Shown piece after piece: positions 54,158 through 64,000 of a stretch of DNA of 64,000 bases. Every line of letters begins with the position of its first letter. Within the stretch, counting starts at the first letter, position 1. The stretch spans positions 56,818 to 120,817 of the forward strand of contig CAXXRT010000053.1 in NCBI GenBank assembly GCA_963666945.2. The letters are read 5' to 3'. A program made the translations under genes and the position numbers. Source of the DNA: G963666945 sp963666945 (GTDB lineage: Bacteria > Bacteroidota > Bacteroidia > Bacteroidales > Marinifilaceae). The notes under the pieces are model-generated. The model was not told where the DNA came from. It did no database searches and worked only from the letters and a program-made list of their open reading frames with translations.

Positions 54158-54273
54158 TTGAATATAGTCAATTTAATTTCACCTTTGTAGTGTATTATTA
54201 ATCTTCCGCTGATGAAATAGCTACGTTTAGGGCTAATATCATAAGCATGTACAGCAAAAACAGTTTTGCCCAT
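54154..54273 (-). CDS. Possible 39-residue small protein
   Basis: A complete ATG-to-TGA frame on the minus strand whose stop overlaps the start of the thioredoxin-fold gene in an ATGA junction. The product is basic and has no signal peptide or membrane helix (it begins MGKTVFAVHAYDISPKRS). The four-base overlap suggests translational coupling, but with no recognisable homology it may be chance. Confidence 0.3.
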   Translation of the reverse strand: MGKTVFAVHAYDISPKRSYFISGRLIIHYKGEIKLTIFK

Positions 54274-54359
54274 GCAATTTACATTTACTTATAATATTTT
54301 CAAATAAATTTTATCTATTAATTATTCTGATGAGTCGGGTTTTACTTCAATATAAAGAC

Positions 54360-55076
54360 TTACCTTCCTGAATGTCTTTTGATAATATCCAAAGCATTTG
54401 TTATGCCTAATCTTCCTGCTATAGTCAAATCCTTAAAAGCAGCCTCTTTGTTGCTAAGCTCAAGTTTTGCCAGCCCCCTGTTGTAGTAGGCTTTTGCAAA
54501 AGCAGGATCGATATTTATTGCTGTAGAGTAGTCTAAAACAGCTCCCTGTAAGTCATTCATTTTCTGTTTTACAACTCCTCTGTTGTAATATATACCCGTT
54601 GAGTTAAGTCCATTGTCAATAGCTTTATTGTAATCAGAAAGAGCTCCTTCCAGATCGTTTAAATAAAATCTGGAAATACCACGGTAATGGTATGCCTCGG
54701 TATTTGTAGGATTTAAATTAATGGCACGGGAGTAATCTTTAATTGCTAAAGTATGATTGCCTATGTTTTCAAAGATAATTGCCCTGTTTATGTATCCATC
54801 TGTATACTCAGGGTTCATCATTATTACAAGATTGATGTCTTTTAATGCATTTGAATATTTTCCTGAATTGGCATAGGCAATAGCTCTGTTGAAATAGGCA
54901 GGAGTGAAATTCTCATCATATATTAAAGCCTGATTGAGTTCTTTTATTGCTCCAAAATAATCTTCCTTCTCAATATATGTCAGTGCTGATTTATTGTGAT
55001 TTTTGGATTTTATCCGACCGCAGGATGAAAAAACAATAAGTATAATCGTTACAAAAAACAGTGTATTTTTTGGCAT
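54360..55076 (-). CDS. TPR lipoprotein
   Basis: 238 residues. Lipoprotein signal FVTIILIVFSSC, then GRIKSK, followed by six TPR units (about 30-230) with the usual pattern NPEYTDGYINRAIIFENIGN and NPTNTEAYHYRGISRFYLND. It ends LGITNALDIIKRHSGR, close to the end of the large TPR protein at 15.5-17.5 kb, so the two share an ancestor. GRIK after the lipid Cys does not show the acidic surface-export signal, so it is probably periplasmic-facing. Partner unknown. Confidence 0.82.
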   Translation of the reverse strand: MPKNTLFFVTIILIVFSSCGRIKSKNHNKSALTYIEKEDYFGAIKELNQALIYDENFTPAYFNRAIAYANSGKYSNALKDINLVIMMNPEYTDGYINRAIIFENIGNHTLAIKDYSRAINLNPTNTEAYHYRGISRFYLNDLEGALSDYNKAIDNGLNSTGIYYNRGVVKQKMNDLQGAVLDYSTAINIDPAFAKAYYNRGLAKLELSNKEAAFKDLTIAGRLGITNALDIIKRHSGR

Positions 55077-55198
55077 TATAATCTAATTTTAAGATTTATA
55101 CTATCAAATGTAATAAAACTCTATTTAAAATAAAATAGTAGTATGGTATTTTTCTGCTAATCACAAGTTTGACTGGACTTATTGTTTAAATTGTACTA

Positions 55199-57043
55199 TT
55201 AGCGATCAAGCAATCTTTTAACCCAATCCTTTTTGCCCATTTTATTGAGTTCGTTTATTATTTCTCTTTTCTCCTCTGGTTTATACCAGAAGAAAAATTT
55301 TCTCTGCAATTCTTTCTCTTTTTTAGATTTTGCAGTGTATACTTTTTTAAGAGAATAAGGGTGATATCCCGAATAATACATTACCGTTGCCACTGTCATA
55401 GGGGTAGGGGTGAAATCCTGAATCTGTTCCAGCTTAAAGTTCAACGATTTTGTCTCTATAGCAAGTTCTGCCATATCCACGTTTTTACATCCCGGATGAG
55501 AGGAGATAAAATATGGTATTAACTGCTGATTAAGATTGTATTTGTTGTTTATTTCATTAAAGATCTTTGTAAGCTTTTTAAATAGTGAGAAAGATGGCTT
55601 CCTCATATATTTAAGTACGAAATCTGAGGTGTGCTCAGGTGCTACCTTTAGTCTTCCTGAAACATGGTTCCTGATTAAAAGTTCAAGGTATTTTTTGTTT
55701 ATCTCATCAACATTCTTGTCTTTTGTCTTGTGAAAAATCAAATCGTACCTTACTCCACTGCCAACGAAAGCCTTTTTTATATTCTCTATACAGGAAACTT
55801 TATTATATACATCAATCAGCTTGCTGTGATCGGTATCGAGATTAAAGCAAACATTAGGGAAAATACAGGATGCCCTTTTACATTGCTTGCATATACCCAT
55901 ATCCTTTCCATGCATTCCGTACATATTGGCAGAAGGTCCTCCTAAATCGGAGATATAGCCCTTAAAGTCGGGCATATGTGTTATTCTTTCTGCTTCTCTA
56001 ATTATCGATTGCTCAGATCTGCTTGAAATTAACTTACCCTGATGTGCGGAGATGGTACAAAAAGCACATCCTCCGAAGCATCCCCTGTGCAATGTTATAC
56101 TATGTCTTATCATTTCATAAGCAGGTATTCTGCCCTTGTTATCGTACTTAGGGTGGGGAAGACGGGTAAAAGGAAGATCGTAAACCTTGTCTATCTCTTT
56201 TTCCTTCATTAAAGGGTACTGAGGATTTACCACAACATATTTATCGTCTGCCTTTTGAATTAATCTGGCAGGATTCATAGAATTTGATTCTTCCTCGATA
56301 TGCCTGAAATTTTTAGCAAACTTTTTCTTGCTCTCAAGGCATTCCTGATGGGAGTAAAGCTCAATATCTTCCCATTTTTTATTGCTTGCACAGTCTTCAA
56401 TGGAATCTACCACTACCGATGTCTGTGGTATGTTTGTAAGGCTCTCGAAGGGAATACCCTTTTTCAAAAGACGACATAACTGTTGTATAGGCTTCTCACC
56501 CATACCAAATATAAGCATATCGGCTCCGCTTTCCTTTAAAATAGATGGCTTTAGCTCATCGGCCCAGTAATCGTAGTGCGTTAACCTTCTTAACGAGGCC
56601 TCTATGCCTCCTACAACAACCGGCACGTCAGGGAAAAGTTTCTTAAGTATCTGAGAATAGACTATCGTCGGCTTATCCGGTCTTTGCCCCGCTTTTCCTC
56701 CCGGAGTGTATGCATCATCGGAACGCAGTCTCTTTCCTGCGGTATAATGATTTATCATTGAGTCCATAGAGCCGGCAGAAATACCAAAGAAAAGATTGGG
56801 TTTTCCCAGTTTCTTAAAATCCCTTAGATCGTCTCTCCAGTTGGGCTGGGGGACAATAGCTACCTTCAGGCCTTCGGCCTCAATTGTTCTTCCAATTACT
56901 GCAGCACCGAACGAAGGATGGTCCACATAGGCATCACCCGAAAAAATTATAACATCAGCCTGATCCCAACCCAATCTCTCCATTTCTTTGCGTGTGGTTG
57001 GTAACCATTGCATATTCTCTTGCTCTTTCCCTTGTTCCGTCAT
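55199..57043 (-). CDS. YgiQ-family radical SAM protein
   Basis: 614 residues. The N-terminal B12-binding-like region (LPTTRKEMERLGWDQADVII, SGDAYVDHPSFGAAVIGR) is followed by the radical SAM core with the cluster motif HRGCFGGCAFCTIS (C-x3-C-x2-C, about 320). The C-terminal SHPGCKNVDMAELAIE and QDFTPTPMTVATVMYYSG match the YgiQ group (DUF3362). Full length and well conserved; the substrate of the family is still unknown. A -7 box TACTTTTG lies at 57109-57116 on the minus strand. Confidence 0.92.
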   Translation of the reverse strand: MTEQGKEQENMQWLPTTRKEMERLGWDQADVIIFSGDAYVDHPSFGAAVIGRTIEAEGLKVAIVPQPNWRDDLRDFKKLGKPNLFFGISAGSMDSMINHYTAGKRLRSDDAYTPGGKAGQRPDKPTIVYSQILKKLFPDVPVVVGGIEASLRRLTHYDYWADELKPSILKESGADMLIFGMGEKPIQQLCRLLKKGIPFESLTNIPQTSVVVDSIEDCASNKKWEDIELYSHQECLESKKKFAKNFRHIEEESNSMNPARLIQKADDKYVVVNPQYPLMKEKEIDKVYDLPFTRLPHPKYDNKGRIPAYEMIRHSITLHRGCFGGCAFCTISAHQGKLISSRSEQSIIREAERITHMPDFKGYISDLGGPSANMYGMHGKDMGICKQCKRASCIFPNVCFNLDTDHSKLIDVYNKVSCIENIKKAFVGSGVRYDLIFHKTKDKNVDEINKKYLELLIRNHVSGRLKVAPEHTSDFVLKYMRKPSFSLFKKLTKIFNEINNKYNLNQQLIPYFISSHPGCKNVDMAELAIETKSLNFKLEQIQDFTPTPMTVATVMYYSGYHPYSLKKVYTAKSKKEKELQRKFFFWYKPEEKREIINELNKMGKKDWVKRLLDR

Positions 57044-57140
57044 CTTGTTATAATTTTTTTGAATTATAGAACCCGCATCCCTTCAGCGCATGTCCTGTTT
57101 TGCAAATACAAAAGTACTCAGAAAATACTACATTATAAAT

Positions 57141-57170
57141 AAAAAAACTTCCGGCTTTTCAGTCGGAAGT
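57141..57170 (-). terminator. Terminator after pheT
   Basis: Stem ACTTCCG / CGGAAGT with extra pairs around a TTTTC loop and a U-tract of seven on the minus strand, 26 bases beyond the pheT stop. Confidence 0.88.
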
Positions 57171-57195
57171 TCAAATAATATTTTTACTATAACGA

Positions 57196-59646
57196 TTATC
57201 TTATTTTTGCATCAAGCTGCTTTTCGTAACTCTTAATCATTTTGCTCATAATCTTATCTATCTGCTTGTCGGTAAGAGTCTTCTCTTCGTCCTGAATAAT
57301 AAAGCTTACAGCATATGATTTTTTGTTTTCACCCAGAGAAGCATCCTGATAAACATCGAATATAGAAACTGACTTTAAAAGGTTCTTCTCACAGTTCCTG
57401 GCAATATCCTTTATTTCGCTGAATTTCACAGTACTGTCAACCAATAGAGCCAGGTCTCTTCTTACTGAAGGATATTTAGGGATCTCCGTAAAGCTAACCT
57501 TGTTTTTGGTAAACTCTTTAAGAATATTTTCCCAGTTAAAATCAGCATAGAAAACAGGAACACTTACGTCAGCTTTCTTCAGCTGTTTTGGGTTAACCAA
57601 TCCAAACGTAACAATCTCAGTCTTTTTAACGCTGTAAGAAAGTCCTTCTGTAAAGATATCGGATTCAATCTCTTTAATCTTCATTTTATCAAGATCAAAA
57701 CCTAGTCTTTTAAGGATTAGCTCACAGTATGATTTAAGATAGAAGAAGTTAGTAGGCTCTTCTTTAAGGTTCCAGTTCTCACTTTCTTTGTTACCAGAAA
57801 TAAATAAAGCAAGCTTCTCGTGTTCTGAATAATTCTTTACAGGATTTTCGTTTTCTTCATTAACAATGTGAAGATAGGATTTCCCGAATTCGTAAACCTT
57901 AATGTTTGTATTCTTGCGGTTTACGTTGTACGAAATTGTCTCAAGTCCACCAAATAGCAGGCTCTGTCTCATTCCGTTCAAATCAGAACTCAAAGGATTG
58001 AAAATATTTACGGTATGCTCACCGTTGAAACTTTCCATATCTTCATAGTACGATGACTTAGTCAATGAATTATTCATTATCTCGTTAAAGCCATTAGCAC
58101 TTAAAAGATCGGCAATCTTATTTCTTAATTTATAATCATCAGGTTTTGGAGCATAGCTCAAAATAGAATTAACCTGAGGAGTTATCTCTATATTGTTGAA
58201 TCCGTAGATTCTCAAAATCTCTTCAACTATATCTGCTTCTCTTTTTACATCAACCCTGTAAGGGGGGACTTTAAGTAAAAGAGTGTTATCTTCTTCTTTG
58301 GCTATCTTTATTTCCAAAGATGTAAGTATGTTCTTGATAATCTCTTTTCCAAGTTTCTTACCAAGAAGTCTATCTATATTGGAATACTTAACCTCAACCT
58401 CGAAATCCTCAATTGGCTGAGGGTAAATATCGATAATATCCGAAGATACCTTACCTCCTGCAATTTCCCTGATTAATAATGCTGCACGTTTTAGTGCATA
58501 TATTGTGATATTAGGATCTGTACCCCTTTCAAAACGGAAAGATGCATCGGTGTTAAGACCGTGACGTCTTGCTGTCTTTCTTACATATACTGCATCGAAA
58601 CAGGCACTTTCAAGGAATATGCTATTTGTCGTTTCAGAAATACCGGACTCAATTCCTCCGAATACACCTGCAATACACATTGGCTCCTCCGAGTTGCATA
58701 TCATCAGGTCTTTGTCATTAAGCTTTCTTTCTACCTCATCAAGAGTAGTGAAAGGAGTGTTCTCTGCAAGAGTCTTTACAATAACCTTATTGCCTTTTAT
58801 CTTATCAGCATCAAAAGCATGTAAAGGCTGACCTGTTTCAAATAAAACGTAGTTTGTAATATCCACTACATTATTGATAGGATTAAGACCTATAGCTTTT
58901 AACCTGTTTTGTAACCATTCCGGAGATGGGGCAATTTCAATACCTGTAATAGTCAATCCGGAATATCTGTGACAAGCCTCGTTGTTTTCAACTTTTACCT
59001 TTATATCAAGATCTTTGTTGTCTACGGAAAAATCATCAACAGAAGGCATTGTGTATTCAATGTCTTTAGTCTGCTTGAAATATGCAGCCAGATCCCTTGC
59101 CACACCAATATGAGAAGCACCGTCAATACGGTTAGGGGTTAGGTCAATCTCTACAACCTCATCAGTAGTAATTCCAAAATATTCTGCAGCAGGAGTTCCC
59201 ACAACAGCATCTTCTGGAAGAACCATAATGCCTTCATGACTCTCACCTAATCCAAGTTCATCCTCTGCGCAAATCATACCCATAGACACTTCACCACGAA
59301 GCTTGGATTTCTTGATCTCAAATTTTTCGTCTCCGTCGTATAGTACTGTACCAACAGTTGCAACCACAATCTTTTGACCAGCCGCTACGTTAGGAGCTCC
59401 ACAAACAATAGGAAGATGCTCATCAAAACCAACATCAACTTTAGTTATGTGCAGGTGATCAGAATCAGGATGCTCTTCACAGGTAACAACTTCACCGATA
59501 AAGACTTTATCTAGTCCACCTTTAATAGATTCAAACTTCTCTACGCCTCCTACTTCAAGTCCGATACTTGTCAGAATCTCGCATAACTCATTCGTTTCGA
59601 TGTCAATTTTCAAATAGTCTTTTAACCAATTTAATGAGATCTTCAT
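57196..59646 (-). CDS. pheT: Phenylalanine-tRNA ligase beta subunit
   Basis: 816 residues, normal length. In order: N-terminal MKISLNWLKDYLKI, the tRNA-binding EMAP-like domain (DHLHITKVDVG, VCGAPNVAAGQKIVVATVG), the B3/B4 editing domain (LHAFDADKIKG, VFGGIESGISETTNS), the B5 domain (PYRVDVKREADIVEEILRIYG), the class II-like core (NPLSSDLNGMRQSLL), and the C-terminal ferredoxin-like anticodon domain (YPSVRRDLALLVD). It charges tRNA-Phe together with PheS, which is not in the window. A -7 box TAATTTTG lies at 59683-59690 on the minus strand. Confidence 0.97.
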   Translation of the reverse strand: MKISLNWLKDYLKIDIETNELCEILTSIGLEVGGVEKFESIKGGLDKVFIGEVVTCEEHPDSDHLHITKVDVGFDEHLPIVCGAPNVAAGQKIVVATVGTVLYDGDEKFEIKKSKLRGEVSMGMICAEDELGLGESHEGIMVLPEDAVVGTPAAEYFGITTDEVVEIDLTPNRIDGASHIGVARDLAAYFKQTKDIEYTMPSVDDFSVDNKDLDIKVKVENNEACHRYSGLTITGIEIAPSPEWLQNRLKAIGLNPINNVVDITNYVLFETGQPLHAFDADKIKGNKVIVKTLAENTPFTTLDEVERKLNDKDLMICNSEEPMCIAGVFGGIESGISETTNSIFLESACFDAVYVRKTARRHGLNTDASFRFERGTDPNITIYALKRAALLIREIAGGKVSSDIIDIYPQPIEDFEVEVKYSNIDRLLGKKLGKEIIKNILTSLEIKIAKEEDNTLLLKVPPYRVDVKREADIVEEILRIYGFNNIEITPQVNSILSYAPKPDDYKLRNKIADLLSANGFNEIMNNSLTKSSYYEDMESFNGEHTVNIFNPLSSDLNGMRQSLLFGGLETISYNVNRKNTNIKVYEFGKSYLHIVNEENENPVKNYSEHEKLALFISGNKESENWNLKEEPTNFFYLKSYCELILKRLGFDLDKMKIKEIESDIFTEGLSYSVKKTEIVTFGLVNPKQLKKADVSVPVFYADFNWENILKEFTKNKVSFTEIPKYPSVRRDLALLVDSTVKFSEIKDIARNCEKNLLKSVSIFDVYQDASLGENKKSYAVSFIIQDEEKTLTDKQIDKIMSKMIKSYEKQLDAKIR

Positions 59647-59696
59647 AATTAAATGTTTATATATTTATTTAAAGTGAGATTACAAAATTATTTATT

Positions 59697-60620
59697 TTAT
59701 CCTATTTCCAACATTCTTTTTATAGGTAACATTGCTTTTTTTGCCAACTCTTCGGGTACTTTAACTTCGTATTGTTCTTTTTCCAAAGCAAGATAAAGTT
59801 TTTCCATAGTCACCTTTTTCATTGAACCACATAATGTCTTGGGATGAATAGGAATAAAATTCTTATCGGGATTATCCTTTTCTAGTTTGTGGATTGTCCC
59901 GTTCTCGGTTGCAATGATAAAATCTTTTTTATCAGATTCTTTTGCGTGTTTTATAATTCCTGCAGTTGAGTACATATATGCCTGAGGCATATCAAGAATT
60001 TTATCATCATGAGAACAGTTACATTCAGGATGGATTAAAATATCCGCCTCAGGATATTCATTGTGTTTTTCCATTACCATCTCAGTGGTTACTCTCTCAT
60101 GAACACAACAATCTCCTTCCCATAATTCCATATCCCTTCCTGTGACCTTCTTAATATAGCCACCAAGATTTTTATCTGGGCAGAACAATATCTTTTTATC
60201 TTTTGGAATACTGTCAACAACTTTTAATGCATTTGATGAAGTACAGCAGTAATCCGATTCTGCCTTAATATCAGCAGTAGTATTTACATATGTTACAACT
60301 ATAGCCCCGGGGTTGTCAGATTTCCATTTTATTAACTCCTCAGGAGTAATGCTTTCTGCCAGAGAACAGCCTGCGTTAAGAGCAGGTATAAGAACTTTCT
60401 TATTTGGTGAAACAACCGATGCAGTCTCTGCCATGAAATGAACACCGCAAAAAACAATGATATCTGCATCCGTCTCTGCCGCTTTTCTTGCAAGACCTAA
60501 TGAATCGCCTAAATAATCAGCTACATCCTGAATCTCCGGATGGGTATAATAATGTGCAAGAATAATTGCGTTCTTCTCCTTTTTTAATCTCTCGATTTTT
60601 TCTATCAAATCTTTCATCAC
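59697..60620 (-). CDS. nadA: Quinolinate synthase
   Basis: 307 residues. Condenses iminoaspartate with dihydroxyacetone phosphate to quinolinate on a [4Fe-4S] cluster. The three cluster Cys are in NAGCSLAES, HPECNCSHD and KTLCGSMKK. Other blocks are ILAHYYTHPEIQDVADYLGD, VFCGVHFMAETASV and ATENGTIHKLEKDNPDK. It is the last gene of nadB-nadC-nadA, 29 bases behind nadC. Unlike its two operon partners, its frame is unbroken. Either of two successive ATG codons could be the start. Confidence 0.95.
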   Translation of the reverse strand: MMKDLIEKIERLKKEKNAIILAHYYTHPEIQDVADYLGDSLGLARKAAETDADIIVFCGVHFMAETASVVSPNKKVLIPALNAGCSLAESITPEELIKWKSDNPGAIVVTYVNTTADIKAESDYCCTSSNALKVVDSIPKDKKILFCPDKNLGGYIKKVTGRDMELWEGDCCVHERVTTEMVMEKHNEYPEADILIHPECNCSHDDKILDMPQAYMYSTAGIIKHAKESDKKDFIIATENGTIHKLEKDNPDKNFIPIHPKTLCGSMKKVTMEKLYLALEKEQYEVKVPEELAKKAMLPIKRMLEIG

Positions 60621-60648
60621 TCTCCTAAAATGTCAGTTATTAATCGAT

Positions 60649-61495
60649 TTATTTAGATTCAATGTTCATACTAATGTCCATTGCCGTAACAGAATGAGTA
60701 AGTGAACCTACACTTATAAAATCAACACCTGTCTTTGCAACCTCCTTAACTCTGGCAACAGTCATGTTACCCGAAGCCTCAGTGAATGCTCTCTTATCAA
60801 TAAGTTCAACTGCCTTAGTCATTGTGCTGTTATCCATATTGTCAAGCATTATAATATCAGCACCTGCCTCTACAGCTTCTTTAACTTCTTCTAAGTTAGT
60901 TGTCTCTACTTCTATTTTTATATCTCTGCTTATAGTTCCCCTTACCTGTTTAACCGCATTGGAGATGCCTCCTGCAACCTTTATATGATTATCCTTGATC
61001 ATTGCCAGATCGTAAAGACCAATCCGGTGATTTGTTCCTCCACCGGCTTTTACTGCATATTTGTCAAGTAATCTTAGACAGGGAACAGTCTTTCTTGTGT
61101 CAAGAAGTTGAGTGTTACTACCTTTCAATTCTTTGCAAAAACTCGTGGGTTTGAGTGGCTATACCCGACATTCTTTGTAAAAAGTTAAGGGCTAATCTTT
61201 CTCCTGTAAGAAGTGTTCTGAAAGATCCTGATATTGTTACAATAACATCACCCTTTTTTACAAAATCCCCATCATTAACTATATTCTCCCATTCTATAGG
61301 CAAACCAAACTTCTCGAATACCATTTTGGCAACAGGAAGACCAGCAATTACTCCATCTGCCTTAGCCGTCATAGTCGCTGTGGCAGTCGATTCTTCCGGA
61401 ATAAGAGAATTTGTTGTTATATCACCTTCACCAATGTCTTCTTTTAAGGCAATATCAATAATAGTGTTTAAAATATCTTTATCCAATAATTCCAT
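60649..61495 (-). pseudogene. nadC: Nicotinate-nucleotide pyrophosphorylase (carboxylating), one frameshift
   Basis: Two overlapping frames cover a normal NadC of about 281 residues. The N-terminal part MELLDKDILNTIIDIALKED to LALNFLQRMSGIATQT lies in one frame, and LLDTRKTVPCLRLLDKYAVK to KTGVDFISVGSLTH in the other. The break is near 61128-61140. Removing one T from the TTTTT run (61134-61138) gives THEFCKELKGSNTQ and joins them; the length is one base over a multiple of three. The ATG at 61495 is the family start. It makes nicotinate mononucleotide from quinolinate and PRPP. It is probably functional, with the break a sequencing error. Confidence 0.85.
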
Positions 61496-61505
61496 TTCAG
61501 ATATA

Positions 61506-63076
61506 TTATTTCTCAACAGCCAAAAATACCGTTTCTTTGTTTATTTGTTGTATTGTATGGACCTCCAGATCTTTATGAGATTCAGGATAATCCTCTCTAA
61601 TATGCGCTCCACGACTCTCTTTACGTAGCAGTGCCGCTTTAATTATTAATTGACAAACGCAAATTAAGTTATTTAGCTTTAAACTAAAAAGTTCATTCTC
61701 AGAAAAAGTGAAACTATTTTTCAATTTTTTCTATTTCTGCATGTGCATAATTCAATGATTTCTCAGTTTTTACAATGCCTGCATAAGAGTTCATTATATC
61801 CGAAATCTTATTTTTTATATCCAGAAATTTTTCTTTTTTTGAATTGTCTTCAAAGTAATTTTTTTCTGCAAAATCAGTGCTTATAGATTGTTGCGTTTCA
61901 ATAGATTTGTCGATAGACCTCTTACCATATACAAGGCATTCAAGTAGAGAATTACTTGCAAGTCTGTTTGCTCCCATTATGCCTGTTGAGGCCAGTTCTC
62001 CGCAAACAAAAAGATTATCTATATCAGTTTGCCCGTTTACATCTGTTTTTATTCCCCCGCACATATAATGAGCGGCAGGGGCAACAGGGATGGACTTTGT
62101 CATGTCAACCCCGCTATCTTTACACATTTGGTATATTGCGGGGAATCTGTTTTTTATTTTTTCTCCATCAAGATGGTCTAAAGTAAGATTTACATATTCA
62201 GTATTGTGTTTTTGCATCTGTTCGAATATAGCCTTTGCAACCACGTCTCTTGGTGCCAGTTCTGCTAATTCGTGTTTGCCAAGCATGAATCGTTCACCCA
62301 ACTTATTTTTTAAATAAGCTCCTTCGCCTCTTACTGCCTCGCTTATAAGGAAGGTATGACCTTCCGGAGTATAGAATGAACTGGGATGGAACTGAATGAA
62401 TTCAATGTCGGCTATTTTTGCCCCTGCATTCCATCCAAGGGATATCCCATCGCCTACTGTTGTTTCTGGATTTGTTGTTCTTTTATATATGGCAGACGTT
62501 CCTCCCATGGCGAGAACTGTAGTATTAGCGTAAAACAACACTTCTTTTTTTATGGAAGAATCCCACGCTCTTATTCCTGAACATATGTTGTTTTTGCACA
62601 ATAGTTCAAGAACCATGGTGTTCTCAAATATATCAATATCAGGAGTATTTTTTACCTTGTCAATCATAAATTCAGATACAAACCTGCCTGTTGAATCTCC
62701 TCCTGCGTGTAAAACTCTTCTTTTGTTATGACCCCCTTCAAAGAGCCAGAGCCAATTCACCGCCATCCTTATCAAACTGCATACCCTCGGCTATCAGTTC
62801 TTTAATTCTTTCAGGACCTTCGTTTACAAGTATGTTTACAGGAGTTTTATCACATAATCCTCTCCCTGCTTTGATAGTATCATTAAAATGAAGGGATGGG
62901 AAGTCCTCTTTATCTGTTACGGCTGCTATTCCTCCTTGTGCATGGTAGGAATTGCTTTCATCAAGATTGGATTTTGTCAGCAATGCAAAACTTTTCCGAA
63001 TTTAGCCGCATACCAGGCAGCATATAAACCAGCTAAACCGCTCCCCGCTATTATGTAATCGTATTTATGATACATT
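61506..63076 (-). pseudogene. nadB: L-aspartate oxidase, three frameshifts
   Basis: A complete NadB of about 523 residues spread over four frames. The FAD-binding N-terminus (YDYIIAGSGLAGLYAAWYAA) runs from the ATG at 63076. The first break (about 63000) is repaired by one added T (KVFALLTKSN). The second (about 62740-62750) needs one T removed (LALALEGGHNKRR), and the third (about 61718) one added A (EKNSFTF). The length is one base short of a multiple of three, as these repairs predict. The core has GGTSAIYKRTTNP, FIQFHPSSF, RGEGAYLKN and the C-terminal LARKESRG-like ALLRKESRGAH. First gene of nadBCA; oxidises aspartate to iminoaspartate. Confidence 0.85.
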
Positions 63077-63238
63077 TTTAAATAATATAAATTTTTGCGA
63101 AAATAGGACTTTTTTCTTTATTGATGACACTTATACAGCCTTTTTTCTTAAATAGTGCAAATATCATAATTCAGACTGAAATATTTATTTATCTTTATGG
63201 GCACTTTATTAAAAACAAACTTTTAAAATAATAACGAT

Positions 63239-64000
63239 ATGTTTTCAAAGGACGTTTATATCAACAGGAGAAATAAACTTCGTGAAAAAATAAGTAATGG
63301 AATAGTTCTTATTCTTGGTAATAATGAGTCTTCAATGAATTATCCTGATAATACATATAAATACCGTCAGGATAGTAATTTCTTGTATTTCTTTGGTTTA
63401 GATCACCCGGGATTTGCCGGGGTAATGGATGTTGATAATAATGTCGATTATATTTTTGGTAACGATGTAGATATTGACGATATCATATGGATGGGACCAC
63501 AGCCTTCTGTTAAGGATATGGCTGCAAAGGTTGGTGTAGAAAATACAAACCCTTTTGCTAAGCTTCATGATTTAATTACAGAGGCTATTTCAAAAGGAAG
63601 AAAAATTCATTTCTTGCCTCCTTACCGTTACGATAACATTATCTTACTTGAGAAGCTTACAGGTATCCACAATTTCGTAATTAAGAATTATGTCTCAATG
63701 GAGCTTGTTCATGCAGTGATTTCTCTTAGATCGATAAAAGAAGATTGCGAAATTGCAGAAATAGATAAAGCATGTAACATAGGTTACGAAATGCATGTTG
63801 CATCAATGCAAGCTTGTAAGCCTGGAATTATAGAACAACAAATAGCAGGTAAAATAGAAGGTATAGCTCTTTCTTATGGTGGTCAGGTTTCTTTCCCTGT
63901 TATTCTTTCACAGAACGGAGAAACACTCCACAATCACTACCATGGAAATTATATTGAAGGAAGGTAAATTCATGCTTACCGATGCAGGTGCTGAAACACC
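63239..64000 (+). pseudogene. Aminopeptidase P family peptidase, 3' end outside, one frameshift
   Basis: The N-terminal domain (about residues 1-180, VYINRRNKLREKISNGIVLI, DSNFLYFFGLDHPGFAGVMD) and the start of the pita-bread catalytic domain (SFPVILSQNGETLHNHYHGN) are in one frame. The frame then hits a stop at 63965-63967. One T removed from the ATTATATTG stretch (about 63949) gives HGNILKEGKFMLTDAGAET, the normal continuation with the first metal Asp, open to the window end. It cleaves X-Pro peptide bonds. The break is probably a sequencing error, and the true gene continues beyond 64000. Confidence 0.82.

Overview
The window looks like chromosome from an anaerobic member of the Bacteroidota, probably Bacteroidales or Marinilabiliales. 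The evidence is low GC, TAnnTTTG-type -7 boxes, almost no Shine-Dalgarno sequences, and lineage-typical families (DUF5606, DUF4199, CCC-motif proteins, the lipoprotein TamA called TamL, a BtuB/BtuG-type corrinoid locus, a propeller-sensor kinase). A trimeric [FeFe]-hydrogenase, a flavodiiron protein and a cysteine desulfidase of Fe-S type point to a strictly anaerobic fermentative life. No phage, insertion sequence or CRISPR array was found.

Layout. 1-4.8 kb: the 3' part of a propeller sensor kinase, a HEPN-like protein paired with a DUF434 protein, and an NTF2-like protein. 4.9-6.7 kb: an amino-acid permease fused to a degenerate PTS EIIA domain. 7.0-10.5 kb: hydCBA, with an unusually short HydB. 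10.7-14.0 kb: a histidine kinase, a radical SAM protein with a winged helix, and a secreted S37 peptidase. 14.2-24.5 kb: DUF5606 and TerB/DnaJ-like genes, a TPR protein, a GT-C/TPR fusion with a GT2 partner, rarA, kdsA, tcdA and a TatD hydrolase. 24.5-42.0 kb: cyuA, an outer-membrane barrel, a TrmH methyltransferase, tamL, class II aldolase, a LacI regulator, a PgpH-like HD hydrolase, a flavodiiron protein, a C1 peptidase, an aminotransferase, a DUF2752-to-miaA run, and a GT2/DUF4199 pair. 42.2-42.8 kb: the SRP RNA followed by five threonine tRNA genes, four of them identical. 42.9-51.7 kb: a leftward corrinoid-uptake operon (btuB, btuG and three further surface lipoproteins) headed by a cobalamin riboswitch. 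52.0-64.0 kb: a small transaldolase, a TlpA-like thioredoxin, a TPR lipoprotein, YgiQ, pheT, the nadBCA operon and the start of an aminopeptidase P gene.

How it fits together. NADH made in glycolysis (fructose-bisphosphate aldolase) can be reoxidised by the hydrogenase; the short HydB suggests the NADH-dependent, non-bifurcating type. The flavodiiron protein would protect it from oxygen. The corrinoid operon scavenges B12 and is shut off by it through the riboswitch. The remaining genes are mostly housekeeping for cell envelope, tRNA modification and NAD synthesis.

A technical warning: six genes (a djlA-like gene, tamL, btuG, nadC, nadB and the terminal pepP-like gene) are broken by eleven single-base indels. 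Each can be placed in a short homopolymer, and correcting it restores a normal family protein. This looks like sequencing error more than gene decay, so these genes should not be read as lost functions.
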